Source of the DNA: Nocardioides seonyuensis
GTDB lineage: Bacteria; Actinomycetota; Actinomycetes; Propionibacteriales; Nocardioidaceae
NCBI RefSeq assembly: GCF_004683965.1
Contig: NZ_CP038436.1
Coordinates: forward strand, 1,054,001 to 1,118,000
Reading direction: 5' to 3'
DNA: 64,000 nucleotides
The position numbers and the translations under genes were made by a program. Below the pieces are notes generated by a model, which was not told the DNA's origin, did no database searches, and was given only the letters and a program-made list of their open reading frames with translations. Below, piece by piece: positions 42,848 through 53,843 of this stretch (positions are counted from its first letter, which is position 1; the number at the start of each line of letters is the position of its first letter).

Positions 42848-43645
42848 TCAGCCGTCGGAGTTGCCGCCGCCGTCGTCGCCGGCGCGGTGCTCGCGGCGCT
42901 CGCCACGCTTGCCCTTCTTGGGCTTCGGCTCGACGGTCTTCGTCACGACCGGCGCCGACGGCGCGACCAGCTCGAACTGGACGTCCGTCGGCTCACCGGC
43001 CAGGGCCGCCGCCTCGATGTGGTACCAGCCCGGCATGGCCCATTCCGCGCTCGGGGAGGAACAGCCCTCCTCGGATCGGCGGGCGTTCCAGGTCACGGTG
43101 ACCAGAGCGTCCACGGCCCGACGCACAACGACATCGCTGGCCGCGATCGAGGTGGGGCACTCGCGAAGGCTCCAGATGTGGTCGCTGCCCGAGGTGATCG
43201 TCACGGCCATGGTGTCGGCGGACGCCTGCCAGGTGCAGGCCTCGGTCTCCTGGGTGCGAACGTTGAGCGTGATGGGGACGTCGGCACCACCGGCGGCCGT
43301 GGTGAGGGTGGGCGTGATCACGATGTCGTCGTGCGTGCACGGACCAGTCGGCTCTGCAAGAACCGGCTCGGGAGGCGGCGCGGGCTTGGCCTTCTTCCTG
43401 CCCTTGCGCCCGGTCGCCGCGGCCGGCGCCGTGGGCCCGGCGAGAGAGGGCGCGCTCGACCCGGCCGACGGGGTCGTGGGAGCTGAGGCTCGGGTCGCCT
43501 GCTCGGGGTCCTTGCCGTCCGCCGAGCCGCCGAGCACCCGCGCCAGCACGACGACGAGCACGAGCGGGATCCCCAGCACGATCGCACGCCGGACCCAGTA
43601 GACCCGGGCCGGAAGCGGCCCGCGAGGGCGAGCGGACGGCGACAT
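42848..43645 (-). CDS. Membrane-anchored extracytoplasmic protein, Rv3587c-like position
   Basis: About 265 residues: an Arg-rich N-terminus, one membrane helix (about 17-37), an Ala/Pro/Ser linker with a Lys-rich patch, and an exterior domain (about 95-235) with four Cys likely in two disulfides. The tail is Lys/Arg/Gly-rich. No family is recognised, but position between disA and mutY equals the conserved membrane protein Rv3587c. TATCGT lies six bases upstream of the ATG. Confidence 0.75.
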   Translation of the reverse strand: MSPSARPRGPLPARVYWVRRAIVLGIPLVLVVVLARVLGGSADGKDPEQATRASAPTTPSAGSSAPSLAGPTAPAAATGRKGRKKAKPAPPPEPVLAEPTGPCTHDDIVITPTLTTAAGGADVPITLNVRTQETEACTWQASADTMAVTITSGSDHIWSLRECPTSIAASDVVVRRAVDALVTVTWNARRSEEGCSSPSAEWAMPGWYHIEAAALAGEPTDVQFELVAPSAPVVTKTVEPKPKKGKRGERREHRAGDDGGGNSDG

Positions 43646-43651
43646 GTCGCC

Positions 43652-43657
43652 ACGATA
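43652..43657 (-). promoter_or_regulatory. Leaderless -10 candidate for the Rv3587c-like gene
   Basis: TATCGT on the minus strand ends 6 bases before the ATG at 43645, selecting it over the longer frame from 43690. Confidence 0.45.
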
Positions 43658-43797
43658 GGCAGCCGAAGGCACCACCTGGCTGAGGCGCACCGACCGACTT
43701 CAGCATCATGTCGGCAGTTGGGGCTGCAGTCCGGGCAATCCGCGCTCACGACGGGAGCCGATGCGGCGAGCTGCCGCCATGGTGCTGGGATGGAGGC

Positions 43798-44664
43798 GTG
43801 AACGCCCTGCTCGATCCGATCCTGCGGTGGTACGACGCCCACGCGCGCGACCTGCCCTGGCGCCGACCCGAGGCGTCCGCCTGGTCGGTCATGGTCTCGG
43901 AGTTCATGCTGCAGCAGACCCCGGTCGCGCGGGTCCTCCCGGTCCACGCGGCCTGGCTCGAGCGCTGGCCGTCCCCGGCCGACCTGGCGGCGGAGACGAC
44001 CGGCGAGGCGGTGCGCCTGTGGGGACGGCTGGGCTACCCGCGCCGCGCCCTGCGGCTGCATGCCGCAGCCACCGCGATCGTGGCGGACCATGACGGCGAG
44101 GTGCCGTCGTCGTACGACGCGCTGCGCGAGCTGCCCGGCGTCGGCGACTACACCGCCTCGGCGATCGCCGCCTTCGCGTTCGGGCAGGCACTGCCGGTGC
44201 TCGACACCAACGTGCGGCGGGTGCACCAACGGGTGCTGCGAGGAACTGAGTTTCCCTCCGACAGCGTGCGGGCGCACGAGCGCCGGGACGCCGAGCAGCT
44301 CCTGCCCGACGACCCGGCCACCGCAGCCTCCTGGTCGGTCGCGGTGATGGAGCTGGGGGCGCTGGTGTGCACGGCGCGTACGCCCGCGTGCGAGGAGTGT
44401 CCGATCGCGGGACAGTGCTCGTGGCGGGCCGCCGGCTACCCGGCGTACGACGGACCACCCCGGCGCGGACAGGCGTGGGACGGCACCGACCGACAGTGTC
44501 GCGGACGGATCATGGCGGTGCTGCGCGGGAGCGACGAGCCGGTGCACGCCACCCGGATCGAGGCCGTCTGGCCCGACGCCGAGCAGCGCGAGCGCTGCCT
44601 CGCCTCGCTGACCCACGACCGGCTCGTCGTGCAGGTCTCGCCGACCACCTGGGCGCTGCCCTGA
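43798..44664 (+). CDS. mutY: A/G-specific adenine glycosylase MutY
   Basis: 288 residues. HhH-GPD core: catalytic Glu in Ser-Glu-Phe-Met-Leu-Gln-Gln-Thr (about 39-46), Leu-Pro-Gly-Val-Gly-Asp-Tyr-Thr-Ala, catalytic Asp in Val-Leu-Asp-Thr-Asn, and the 4Fe-4S motif Cys-x6-Cys-x2-Cys-x5-Cys (about 190-206). It removes adenine opposite 8-oxoguanine. The C-terminal NUDIX-like domain of E. coli MutY is absent or much reduced. GTG 43798 has GGAGG upstream. Confidence 0.93.
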   Translation: MNALLDPILRWYDAHARDLPWRRPEASAWSVMVSEFMLQQTPVARVLPVHAAWLERWPSPADLAAETTGEAVRLWGRLGYPRRALRLHAAATAIVADHDGEVPSSYDALRELPGVGDYTASAIAAFAFGQALPVLDTNVRRVHQRVLRGTEFPSDSVRAHERRDAEQLLPDDPATAASWSVAVMELGALVCTARTPACEECPIAGQCSWRAAGYPAYDGPPRRGQAWDGTDRQCRGRIMAVLRGSDEPVHATRIEAVWPDAEQRERCLASLTHDRLVVQVSPTTWALP

Positions 44665-44695
44665 CGCTCAGGGAGCGGCGTCCCGCAGAGACGGA

Positions 44696-44729
44696 CGAGG
44701 GCCCGACCGGGTGATCGGTCGGGCCCTCG
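44696..44729. terminator. Strong bidirectional hairpin between mutY and clpC
   Basis: A perfect 14-bp inverted repeat (CGAGGGCCCGACCG at 44696-44709, complement at 44716-44729) with a GGTGAT loop, placed between convergent stops at 44664 and 44738. No T-run on either side, as is usual in GC-rich actinobacteria. Confidence 0.8.
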
Positions 44730-44737
44730 TCGTCACG

Positions 44738-47311
<2,574 letters not shown>

Positions 47312-47389
47312 GTGCGCTCCTCTACGTCTTCGGGTCCACAGTCACACCCCGAGGGATCGCCGCGGACAATGGGCTCAACGCCCGACTCC

Positions 47390-47439
47390 ACCCTACGTGT
47401 TCCCACCCACATGCCGAGTCCGTCCGCTGAGGGCGAACA
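47390..47439 (-). promoter_or_regulatory. clpC upstream region: -10 candidate and ClgR-like site
   Basis: On the minus strand TGTTCGCCCTCAGCGGAC (47439-47422) resembles the actinobacterial ClgR site (CGC and GCG half-sites five bases apart). It lies just upstream of where a -35 would be for the -10 candidate TAGGGT (47395-47390). ClgR activates clp genes in Streptomyces and Corynebacterium. The regulator gene is not in the window. Confidence 0.45.
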
Positions 47440-47450
47440 TCAAGTGCTGC

Positions 47451-47516
47451 AACGCCGGGTTAATCGCTGTTCCCACCCTGGTGCACGGGGGTGGTTGGTG
47501 CGCCTAACCCGGCGTT
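47451..47516. repeat. Large inverted repeat between lsr2 and clpC
   Basis: 12-bp perfect arms AACGCCGGGTTA (47451-47462) and TAACCCGGCGTT (47505-47516) around a 42-base loop that holds a CCACC/GGTGG pair. It begins 17 bases after the lsr2 stop and may terminate lsr2 or be an interspersed element. Confidence 0.65.
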
Positions 47517-47533
47517 ACAGGTGGCAGTACGGT

Positions 47534-47869
47534 TCAGTGAGCGGCGTCGTAGGCCTGCTGCACGTCGGCGGAGATGCGGCCCCGCTCGGAGACCTCCATG
47601 CCCTGCGACTTGGCCCACTCGCGAACGGCCTTGGTGTTGCCGCCCGAGCCCGAGCCCGAGGAGGTACGACGACCGCTGCCGCGCCGCGTGCCGCCGGTGA
47701 CCTTGCGGGCGTGGCCGATGTATCCCGCGAGCGCCTCGCGCAGGGAGGCGGCGTTGGCGTCGTTGAGGTCCATCTCGTAGGACGTGCCGTCGATCGCGAA
47801 CGACACGGTCTGCGTGGCCTCGGACCCGTCCAGGTCGTCGACCAGAACGATATTGACCTTTTGTGCCAT
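47534..47869 (-). CDS. lsr2: Nucleoid-associated protein Lsr2
   Basis: 111 residues: an N-terminal dimerisation region (Val-Asp-Asp-Leu-Asp-Gly-Ser-Glu-Ala, 10-18), a flexible Ser/Gly/Arg linker (about 60-78) and a C-terminal DNA-binding domain with Ala-Arg-Glu-type minor-groove contacts in Val-Arg-Glu-Trp-Ala and Ser-Glu-Arg-Gly-Arg-Ile. The usual Arg-Gly-Arg AT-hook-like motif is present. It silences AT-rich DNA. Its own promoter is the most AT-rich patch nearby. Confidence 0.95.
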   Translation of the reverse strand: MAQKVNIVLVDDLDGSEATQTVSFAIDGTSYEMDLNDANAASLREALAGYIGHARKVTGGTRRGSGRRTSSGSGSGGNTKAVREWAKSQGMEVSERGRISADVQQAYDAAH

Positions 47870-48019
47870 TTCTATTGACCTCTTTCGGGAAACGGAATTA
47901 GATCGCCGACGTCATGATGACTGAAAATGGGGTGACGTGGCAATTCGACCAAGAATTGGCACCACCGGGAATGTCGAAAAGCGCGGTGAATGCGAGGACA
48001 CGCCGTCGTGCTGTGCAGG
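47870..48019 (-). promoter_or_regulatory. AT-rich lsr2 promoter region
   Basis: These 150 bases are clearly poorer in GC than the surroundings, especially 47870-47990. A minus-strand -10 TCTAAT is at 47902-47897 and AGAGG lies before the ATG. Lsr2 binds AT-rich DNA, so autoregulation is likely. Confidence 0.5.
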
Positions 48020-49996
48020 TCAGTGCACGCGGACCTCGAAGTCGAGCTCGGGGCAGGCCCGCTCGACCTCGCCGCGGAGCTTGGGGTCGCGCGTCTGGAT
48101 GAGGACACCGCTCCCCCAGTCGCGCACCAGGTTGCACAGCTGGGCAGGGTCGAAGCTGTCGAGCCCGTAGGCGTAGGCACGGGGCTGGTCACCCACCTGG
48201 TCGACGGGCAGCTGGAGAAGCCAGTAGTTGATGAACCCGTTGGCCCCGGGATCCGGAGACCACCGTGACGCCACGACCTTGCGGTCCGCGTCCTCGAGCG
48301 CGAGGAGCGAGCGAGCCGCCGGATCCATCGCGCTGGCCCGGTCGGGGAACATGATCGAGACCGTCGGCAGCACCGAGGTCACCCGGTAGTCGGGCGTGCG
48401 ATGGGCGATGGGATAGGAGAGGGCGGCCAGCGGCCTGAGGTCGAACGGCGGCACCTGCAGCAGCAGCGCTCCCGTGAGCAGCATCGTCCCGAGCACGGCA
48501 GCACCGCTCTGCACTCGACCGAGCGCCTCGCCAAGCCAGCTTCGGACAGACCCCAGCAGCACGATCGGTGCGAGCAACGACAGGCTCCACGCGAACTTCT
48601 GCGGGTAGTAGCCCCACGGGCCGCCGGGCGCGCCTGAGCGTTGCTCCATCAGGTAGAGGATCCCCGCCGCTCCCGCGACTCCCAGGACCAGCACCCCCAC
48701 CAGATCGAGGTGGAGCGAGCCCCACCGCGACAGGAGGAGGACGCCGAGCGGAACCAGCCAGAAGACCGGCGGCAGGTGCTCGCCGAAGGCAGGGAAGCTT
48801 CCCTCCATGGCCAGCCCCTCCGAGGATGCCGCGAAGTCGGCCCGGGTGACGATCACGGCGTACGACGCGAGGACGGCCCAGGGCGCGAGCCAGACGATCA
48901 GCACCCACCCGCGCAGGGCGAGGTGCCGGCGCCAGCGCCACCCCACGACGGCGAGGGCGAGGCAGACGGGCACCAGGGCCAGCGGTGCCCACGCAGCCAG
49001 GAGGCCGACTCCTGACAGCGCGAGCAGGCCGGAGCCCACCACCGGTGAGCGCTCGGACGCCATCCAGGCTGTCCACGCCGCCAGGAGGAGGACCGCGGTC
49101 GGAAGGGAGTTCCAGAAGCCGTAGACGAACACGTGGCCTGCCAACGACCAGGTCCAGGGGATCACCGCCGCCACGGCCGCGAGGACGGCGCGACACCAGG
49201 GCCGGGATGCGCCGATCGTCGCGGCGACCAGCACACCCCCGAGCAGGCTGACAGCCCCCACCAGGAGCAGCAGTGCCTGGGACGTACGCAGGAGGTCGTG
49301 GGACAGGAGCGCCGTCGGGTCGACGTCGGACCGCCCGGGGACGAGGAAGAGCGCGACGAGCTCGTTGGCCAGGGGCGCGGGGTTGCGGTGGGAGCCCGGA
49401 TCCAGCCCTCCGTCCTCGACGATGTAGCGGGCGGAGATCAGGTTCCACGGGCTGTCGTTGTTCATCATCCAGGCGAGCTTGGGGCGCCCCGACAGCCACC
49501 GAGCCGCCGGCACGGCCAGCACCTGCACCAGGGACAGCAGGGCGAGGCCGGCACCCAGCACCAGGTCCGCGCGGGACATCGCGAGCGTCGTAGCACGCGA
49601 ACGCCACAAGGACGCCAAGGAGGCGCCCCCGACGAGAGCGGGCAGGACCAGCAGCCACCCGAGGGAGGCACCGAGCGCCGGCCACAGCCTCATGCTCACG
49701 GTCAGCAGGCCGAGAGCGCCCACCAGGACAGCTGCCAGCGCGACCGGGGTGGTGAGCCACGAGCGCAGCGCCAGCGTCGCCAGGGCGACGGCGAGCACCA
49801 GGAGCGGGGCCGGGGTGCCACCCAGGACCACGAGGACGCAGGACCCGACCAACGCGGCGGCAGCCGCACCGACCAACCATCGCAGCGAGCCCGACGGCTC
49901 TGACCGCGACGGCGGCACGGAGGCGTCCGTTCGGGTACGGCGGCCGCCCCGCTCACCGCCGTGCTGCGTGAGGGCGTCCGGAAACGCAGACGTCAC
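48020..49996 (-). CDS. Polytopic membrane protein of unknown function (glycosyltransferase-like topology)
   Basis: 658 residues with about thirteen to fourteen hydrophobic helices between residues 38 and 540 and a C-terminal soluble part of about 110 residues (Asp-Tyr-Arg-Val-Thr-Ser-Val-Leu-Pro onward). A loop with Met-Met-Asn-Asn-Asp-Ser-Pro-Trp-Asn near 178 and an Arg-Asn-Pro-Ala-Pro-Leu segment could hold an active site, as in GT-C enzymes such as arabinosyl- or mannosyltransferases. No family is recognised. GTG start. Confidence 0.65.
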   Translation of the reverse strand: MTSAFPDALTQHGGERGGRRTRTDASVPPSRSEPSGSLRWLVGAAAAALVGSCVLVVLGGTPAPLLVLAVALATLALRSWLTTPVALAAVLVGALGLLTVSMRLWPALGASLGWLLVLPALVGGASLASLWRSRATTLAMSRADLVLGAGLALLSLVQVLAVPAARWLSGRPKLAWMMNNDSPWNLISARYIVEDGGLDPGSHRNPAPLANELVALFLVPGRSDVDPTALLSHDLLRTSQALLLLVGAVSLLGGVLVAATIGASRPWCRAVLAAVAAVIPWTWSLAGHVFVYGFWNSLPTAVLLLAAWTAWMASERSPVVGSGLLALSGVGLLAAWAPLALVPVCLALAVVGWRWRRHLALRGWVLIVWLAPWAVLASYAVIVTRADFAASSEGLAMEGSFPAFGEHLPPVFWLVPLGVLLLSRWGSLHLDLVGVLVLGVAGAAGILYLMEQRSGAPGGPWGYYPQKFAWSLSLLAPIVLLGSVRSWLGEALGRVQSGAAVLGTMLLTGALLLQVPPFDLRPLAALSYPIAHRTPDYRVTSVLPTVSIMFPDRASAMDPAARSLLALEDADRKVVASRWSPDPGANGFINYWLLQLPVDQVGDQPRAYAYGLDSFDPAQLCNLVRDWGSGVLIQTRDPKLRGEVERACPELDFEVRVH

Positions 49997-50071
49997 GTCG
50001 ACAAACTCCCGGCTGATCGTGGTGGACGCCGCCGATGCTACGCGGCCCGCCGGCCCCCGGAGCCGCCACCC

Positions 50072-50842
50072 TCAGGCGTTCCGCTCGAACACCAGTCGCA
50101 GGCCTTGCAGGGTCAGCCACGGGGAGTGCTCGGTGAAGCAGTCACACTCCTCGAGCAGCAGCGGCGCGAGGTGCCCGGTGGCGATCACGGTGACGTCGTC
50201 GACCGGCACACCGAGCTCGGCGATCATGCGGTCGACCAGTCCTTCGACCTGGGCGGCGACCCCGAAGAGCATTCCCGACTGCAATGCCTCGACCGTGTTC
50301 TTGGCGATCACCGTGCGGGGCCTCATCAATTCGACCTTGCGCAATTGGGCGCCGCGCCTGCCGAGTGCTTCGAGGGAGATCTCTATTCCTGGGGAAATTG
50401 CTCCGCCGACATATTGGCCTGCCGCATTGACGACGTCGAACGTGGTGGCGGTCCCGAAGTCCACGACGATGGCGGGCCCGCCGTGGATCGTCGCTGCTGC
50501 CAGGGAGTTCACGATGCGGTCGGCTCCCACCTCGCGCGGGTTGTCCATCAGCACAGGGATCCCGGTCCGCACGCCCGGCTCCACCACGACGCAGGGCACT
50601 CCCTCGAAGTGCCGCACCACCATCTCGCGCCACTCGTGCAGGACGGCCGGCACGGTCGAGCAGATCGCGATGCCGTCGACGTCGCCGGCCCGGTCGTCGA
50701 GCAGGCCCCGGATGAGCACCGCCCACTCGTCGGCCGTGCGGCGCTCCTCGGTGGCGACCCGCCAGTCGGCGGTGACCCGGTCACCGTCCAGGAGCCCGAG
50801 GGAGGTGTGGCTGTTGCCGATGTCGGCGGCGAGCAGGCTCAC
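50072..50842 (-). CDS. coaX: Type III pantothenate kinase
   Basis: A 256-residue ASKHA kinase phosphorylating pantothenate, first step of CoA synthesis. Motifs: Ala-Asp-Ile-Gly-Asn-Ser-His-Thr (5-12), Asp-Asn-Pro-Arg-Glu-Val-Gly-Ala-Asp-Arg (about 100-109) and Asp-Phe-Gly-Thr-Ala-Thr-Thr. GTG start overlapping the nadC stop. A stretch at about 50320-50430 uses AT-richer codons (Ata, Ttg, Aat) than the rest of the gene. Confidence 0.94.
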   Translation of the reverse strand: MSLLAADIGNSHTSLGLLDGDRVTADWRVATEERRTADEWAVLIRGLLDDRAGDVDGIAICSTVPAVLHEWREMVVRHFEGVPCVVVEPGVRTGIPVLMDNPREVGADRIVNSLAAATIHGGPAIVVDFGTATTFDVVNAAGQYVGGAISPGIEISLEALGRRGAQLRKVELMRPRTVIAKNTVEALQSGMLFGVAAQVEGLVDRMIAELGVPVDDVTVIATGHLAPLLLEECDCFTEHSPWLTLQGLRLVFERNA

Positions 50843-51759
50843 GACTGCGAGGCCCGTCCCGGGAGCAGGTCCATCCCGATGTCGAAGACCACCACCGAGT
50901 GGGTGAGCGCACCGACGGAGACGAAGTCGACACCCGTCGCTCCGATCCGGGAGGCACGCTCCAGCGTGATGCCGCCGCTCGCCTCGAGCGGCACCCGGCC
51001 GGCGGTGCGGCGTACGGCGTCGGCCATCAGCTCGTCGCTCATGTTGTCGAGCAGGATGCGGTCGGGGAGCCTGTCCAGCGCCAGCAGCTCGTCGAGCTGG
51101 TCCAGGGTCGTCACCTCGACCTCGACCGGGAGGTCGGGGTGCTGCTCGCGGATGGCGTCGAGCGCCGGCACCACTCCCCCGGCCGCGAGGACGTGGTTGT
51201 CCTTGACCATCGCCATGTCGAACAGGCCGAACCGGTGGTTGACGCCGCCCCCGCAGCGGACGGCGTACTTCTGGAGCGCGCGCAGCCCGGGCAGCGTCTT
51301 GCGGGTGTCGAGGACCCTCGTGGGAGAGCCCTCGAGAGCGTCGACCCAGCGGGCGGTGGCGGTGGCGATGCCGGAGAGGTGGCAGGCGAGGTTGAGGGCG
51401 ACCCGTTCGGCCACGAGGAGCTGTCGGGTGTGCCCGGCGACGCGCATGACGACGTCGCCCCTCTCGACGCGGGTGCCGTCCGCCAGGCGCTCGCTGATGT
51501 CGACGTCGCGACCGTGCACCGCGTGGAACACCGCCGCGGCCACCCCGAGACCCGCGACGACGCCCGGCTCGCGGGCCGCGAAGACCGCCTCACCACGCTC
51601 GTCGGAACCGATGGTCGCCCAGCTGGTCGGGTCCGGGGGGCCGTCCGGCAGGTCCTCGCGCAGGGCCAGGTCGATGGTGTCCCGGACCTGGTCGGGGTCA
51701 AGGCCTGCGTCGACGAGCTCGTTGATCAGATCGGTCGGCACCGCGGCGAGGCTGCTCAT
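50839..51759 (-). CDS. nadC: Nicotinate-nucleotide pyrophosphorylase (quinolinate phosphoribosyltransferase)
   Basis: 306 residues converting quinolinate plus PRPP to nicotinate mononucleotide. Signature Asp-Thr-Arg-Lys-Thr-Leu-Pro-Gly-Leu (about 148-156), then Gly-Gly-Gly-Val-Asn-His-Arg and Lys-Asp-Asn-His. ATG 51759 overlaps the nadB stop; the longer frame upstream is inside nadB. No nadA is in the window, so quinolinate synthase must be elsewhere. Confidence 0.95.
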   Translation of the reverse strand: MSSLAAVPTDLINELVDAGLDPDQVRDTIDLALREDLPDGPPDPTSWATIGSDERGEAVFAAREPGVVAGLGVAAAVFHAVHGRDVDISERLADGTRVERGDVVMRVAGHTRQLLVAERVALNLACHLSGIATATARWVDALEGSPTRVLDTRKTLPGLRALQKYAVRCGGGVNHRFGLFDMAMVKDNHVLAAGGVVPALDAIREQHPDLPVEVEVTTLDQLDELLALDRLPDRILLDNMSDELMADAVRRTAGRVPLEASGGITLERASRIGATGVDFVSVGALTHSVVVFDIGMDLLPGRASQS

Positions 51760-53417
51760 GCTGGCGCTCCTGTGGTGGAGGGATCGGTCGAGGGAGCATG
51801 CGTCCACTCGCTGGTCACGCGGCCGTCCTCGTCGAGCCACGAGTCGATGTGGCCTGCCCTGCTGTCGTCGCGGTCGGGGTGGTCCTCGCGCCAGTGCGAG
51901 CCACGGGTCTCGGTGCGGACCAGCGCTGCCTGCGCCAACGCGGTGCTGATCGTGAGCAGGTTGGAGGTCTCCCACGTGTCGACGCCGGGGGCGGCCTCCT
52001 CGGCGCCCAGCTCGGCGAGGACGGCAAGCGCCTCGGCGAGCCCGTCCTGGGTGCGCAGGACCCCGGCCCGGGCCGTCATCGTGTCCTGGAGGGTACGACG
52101 ACGCCGGCCGCTGACGAGCCACGCGGGCCGCTCGTCGGCGACCGGGTCGGCCCAGGGGCGGAGCTCGCCCGGAAGTACCTCGGCGATTCGGCGGGAGAAG
52201 ACCAGGCCCTCGAGCAGCGAGTTGGACGCGAGCCGGTTGGCGCCGTGGACGCCCGAGCAGGCGACCTCGCCGGTCGCGTAGAGGCCCGGCACGCTGGAGC
52301 GGCCCCACAGGTCGGTGGCGACACCGCCGGAGGCGTAGTGCTGGGCGGGGGCGACCGGGATCAGCTCGGTGACCGGGTCCACACCGTGCTCGCGGCAGAC
52401 CTTGAGGATCGTGGGGAAGCGCCGTGCCCAGAAGTCGGCGCCCAGATGACGGGCGTCGAGCCACATGTGGGGCTGGCCGGTCTCGATCATCCGGCGGGTG
52501 ATGGCCTTGGCGACGACGTCGCGCGGCGCGAGGTCGGCGAGCTCGTGCTCGCCCTGCATGAAGCGCTGTCCCTCCCAGTCGACGAGGAAGGCACCCTCAC
52601 CGCGCACCGCCTCGGAGATCAGCGGCTGCTGGCCCTGGGAATCGGGTCCCAGCCACATCACGGTGGGGTGGAACTGCACGAACTCCAGGTCGCGGAGGCG
52701 GGCACCCGCCCGCATCGCCAGCGCCATGCCGTCGCCGGTGGAGACGCTCGGGTTGGTGGACTGCGAGAACACCTGTCCGAGCCCGCCGCTGGCGAGCACG
52801 ACTGCGCGGCAGTGGACTGCGCCGACGCCATCTCGCTGGCCTTCGCCGAGCACGTGGAGGGTCAGCCCGGCGACTCCTCCGTCGGCGGACCTCAGGAGGT
52901 CGACGGCCAGCGCGTGCTGGATGACCTCGATCTCGGGCGACCGCTCCACCGCCGCGATCAGCGCGCGCTGGATCTCGGCACCGGTGGCATCCCCTCCGGC
53001 ATGGGCGATGCGGTCGCGGTGGTGGCCCCCCTCGCGGGTCAGCGACAGCTCTCCGTCGGGGTGGTGGTCGAACTGCGTGCCGAGGGCGATCAGCTCGTGG
53101 ACCGCGTCCGGGCCCTCGGTCACCAGCGCGTGCACCGCCTCGACGTCGCAGGCACCAGCCCCTGCGACGAGGGTGTCCCGCTCGTGCTGCTCGGGGGTGT
53201 CGCCCGGGCCGAGCGCCGCGGCGATGCCTCCCTGCGCCCACTGGGTCGAGCCCGCGTTGAGGACGTCCTTGGTCACCACGAGCACGCGCAGCGACGGATC
53301 GGCAGCGTCGATGCGCAGGGCTGCAGTCAGCCCCGCGATGCCGGAACCGACGACCACGACGTCGGCGCGCGTGACCCAACCGGGTGCGGGAGCAGCCAGA
53401 CGCTGCGGGACGGGCAT
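51756..53417 (-). CDS. nadB: L-aspartate oxidase
   Basis: A 553-residue FAD enzyme forming iminoaspartate for NAD synthesis. FAD motif Gly-Ser-Gly-Ile-Ala-Gly-Leu (about 23-29), Thr-Arg-Glu-Gly-Gly-His-His-Arg-Asp-Arg-Ile (the family's EGGHS/R region), a His-Pro-Thr segment, and Ala-Gly-Glu/Thr-Gly-Glu-Val-Ala-Cys-Ser-Gly. An internal TAGCCT hexamer overlapping the panD stop may give it a leaderless transcript separate from panD. Confidence 0.94.
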   Translation of the reverse strand: MPVPQRLAAPAPGWVTRADVVVVGSGIAGLTAALRIDAADPSLRVLVVTKDVLNAGSTQWAQGGIAAALGPGDTPEQHERDTLVAGAGACDVEAVHALVTEGPDAVHELIALGTQFDHHPDGELSLTREGGHHRDRIAHAGGDATGAEIQRALIAAVERSPEIEVIQHALAVDLLRSADGGVAGLTLHVLGEGQRDGVGAVHCRAVVLASGGLGQVFSQSTNPSVSTGDGMALAMRAGARLRDLEFVQFHPTVMWLGPDSQGQQPLISEAVRGEGAFLVDWEGQRFMQGEHELADLAPRDVVAKAITRRMIETGQPHMWLDARHLGADFWARRFPTILKVCREHGVDPVTELIPVAPAQHYASGGVATDLWGRSSVPGLYATGEVACSGVHGANRLASNSLLEGLVFSRRIAEVLPGELRPWADPVADERPAWLVSGRRRRTLQDTMTARAGVLRTQDGLAEALAVLAELGAEEAAPGVDTWETSNLLTISTALAQAALVRTETRGSHWREDHPDRDDSRAGHIDSWLDEDGRVTSEWTHAPSTDPSTTGAPA

Positions 53418-53423
53418 CCGGGC

Positions 53424-53429
53424 AGGCTA
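53424..53429 (-). promoter_or_regulatory. Internal leaderless -10 candidate for nadB
   Basis: TAGCCT on the minus strand overlaps the panD stop codon and ends 6 bases before the nadB ATG at 53417. Confidence 0.4.
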
Positions 53430-53843
53430 GCGAGTGACGAGGTCGCCACGCTGGAGCGTGGGGTCGCCGAACGTCTCGGCAGGGTCGTAGCCGGTCGCCA
53501 TCACCTTGTTGTCGGCGTCGACGAAGACCACGTGCGGCTGGTGCTCCTTGGCCTCGGCGGTCTCCATCTGGCCGTAGCCGATCAGGATCACGACGTCGCC
53601 GGGATGCACGAGGCGCGCCGCGGCTCCGTTGATGCCGATGACGCCCGAGCCGCGCTCGCCGGCGATCGTGTAGGTCTCGAGTCGCGCGCCGTTGGTGACG
53701 TCGACGATGTGGACCAGCTCGCCGGGCAGCAGGTCGGCCGCCTCGAGCAGGTCCTTGTCGACCGTCACCGACCCGACGTAGTGGAGGTCCGCCTGGGTCA
53801 CGGTGGCCCGGTGGATCTTGGACTTCATCATGGTGCGCAGCAT
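53427..53843 (-). CDS. panD: Aspartate 1-decarboxylase
   Basis: A 138-residue pyruvoyl enzyme making beta-alanine for pantothenate. The self-cleavage site Gly-Ser lies in Tyr-Val-Gly-Ser-Val-Thr (about residues 25-26), and catalytic Lys and Tyr-type residues are retained (Lys-Ile-His-Arg-Ala near 9-13). ATG shares one base with the panC stop (TGATG). The C-terminus is slightly long, as in mycobacteria. Confidence 0.95.
   Translation of the reverse strand: MLRTMMKSKIHRATVTQADLHYVGSVTVDKDLLEAADLLPGELVHIVDVTNGARLETYTIAGERGSGVIGINGAAARLVHPGDVVILIGYGQMETAEAKEHQPHVVFVDADNKVMATGYDPAETFGDPTLQRGDLVTR

Noticed and set aside
43690..43701. CCGACTTCAG shared with the last bases of the window as a repeat family
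   Set aside because: The match is about ten bases and the second copy is cut by the window edge, so it cannot be told from chance.
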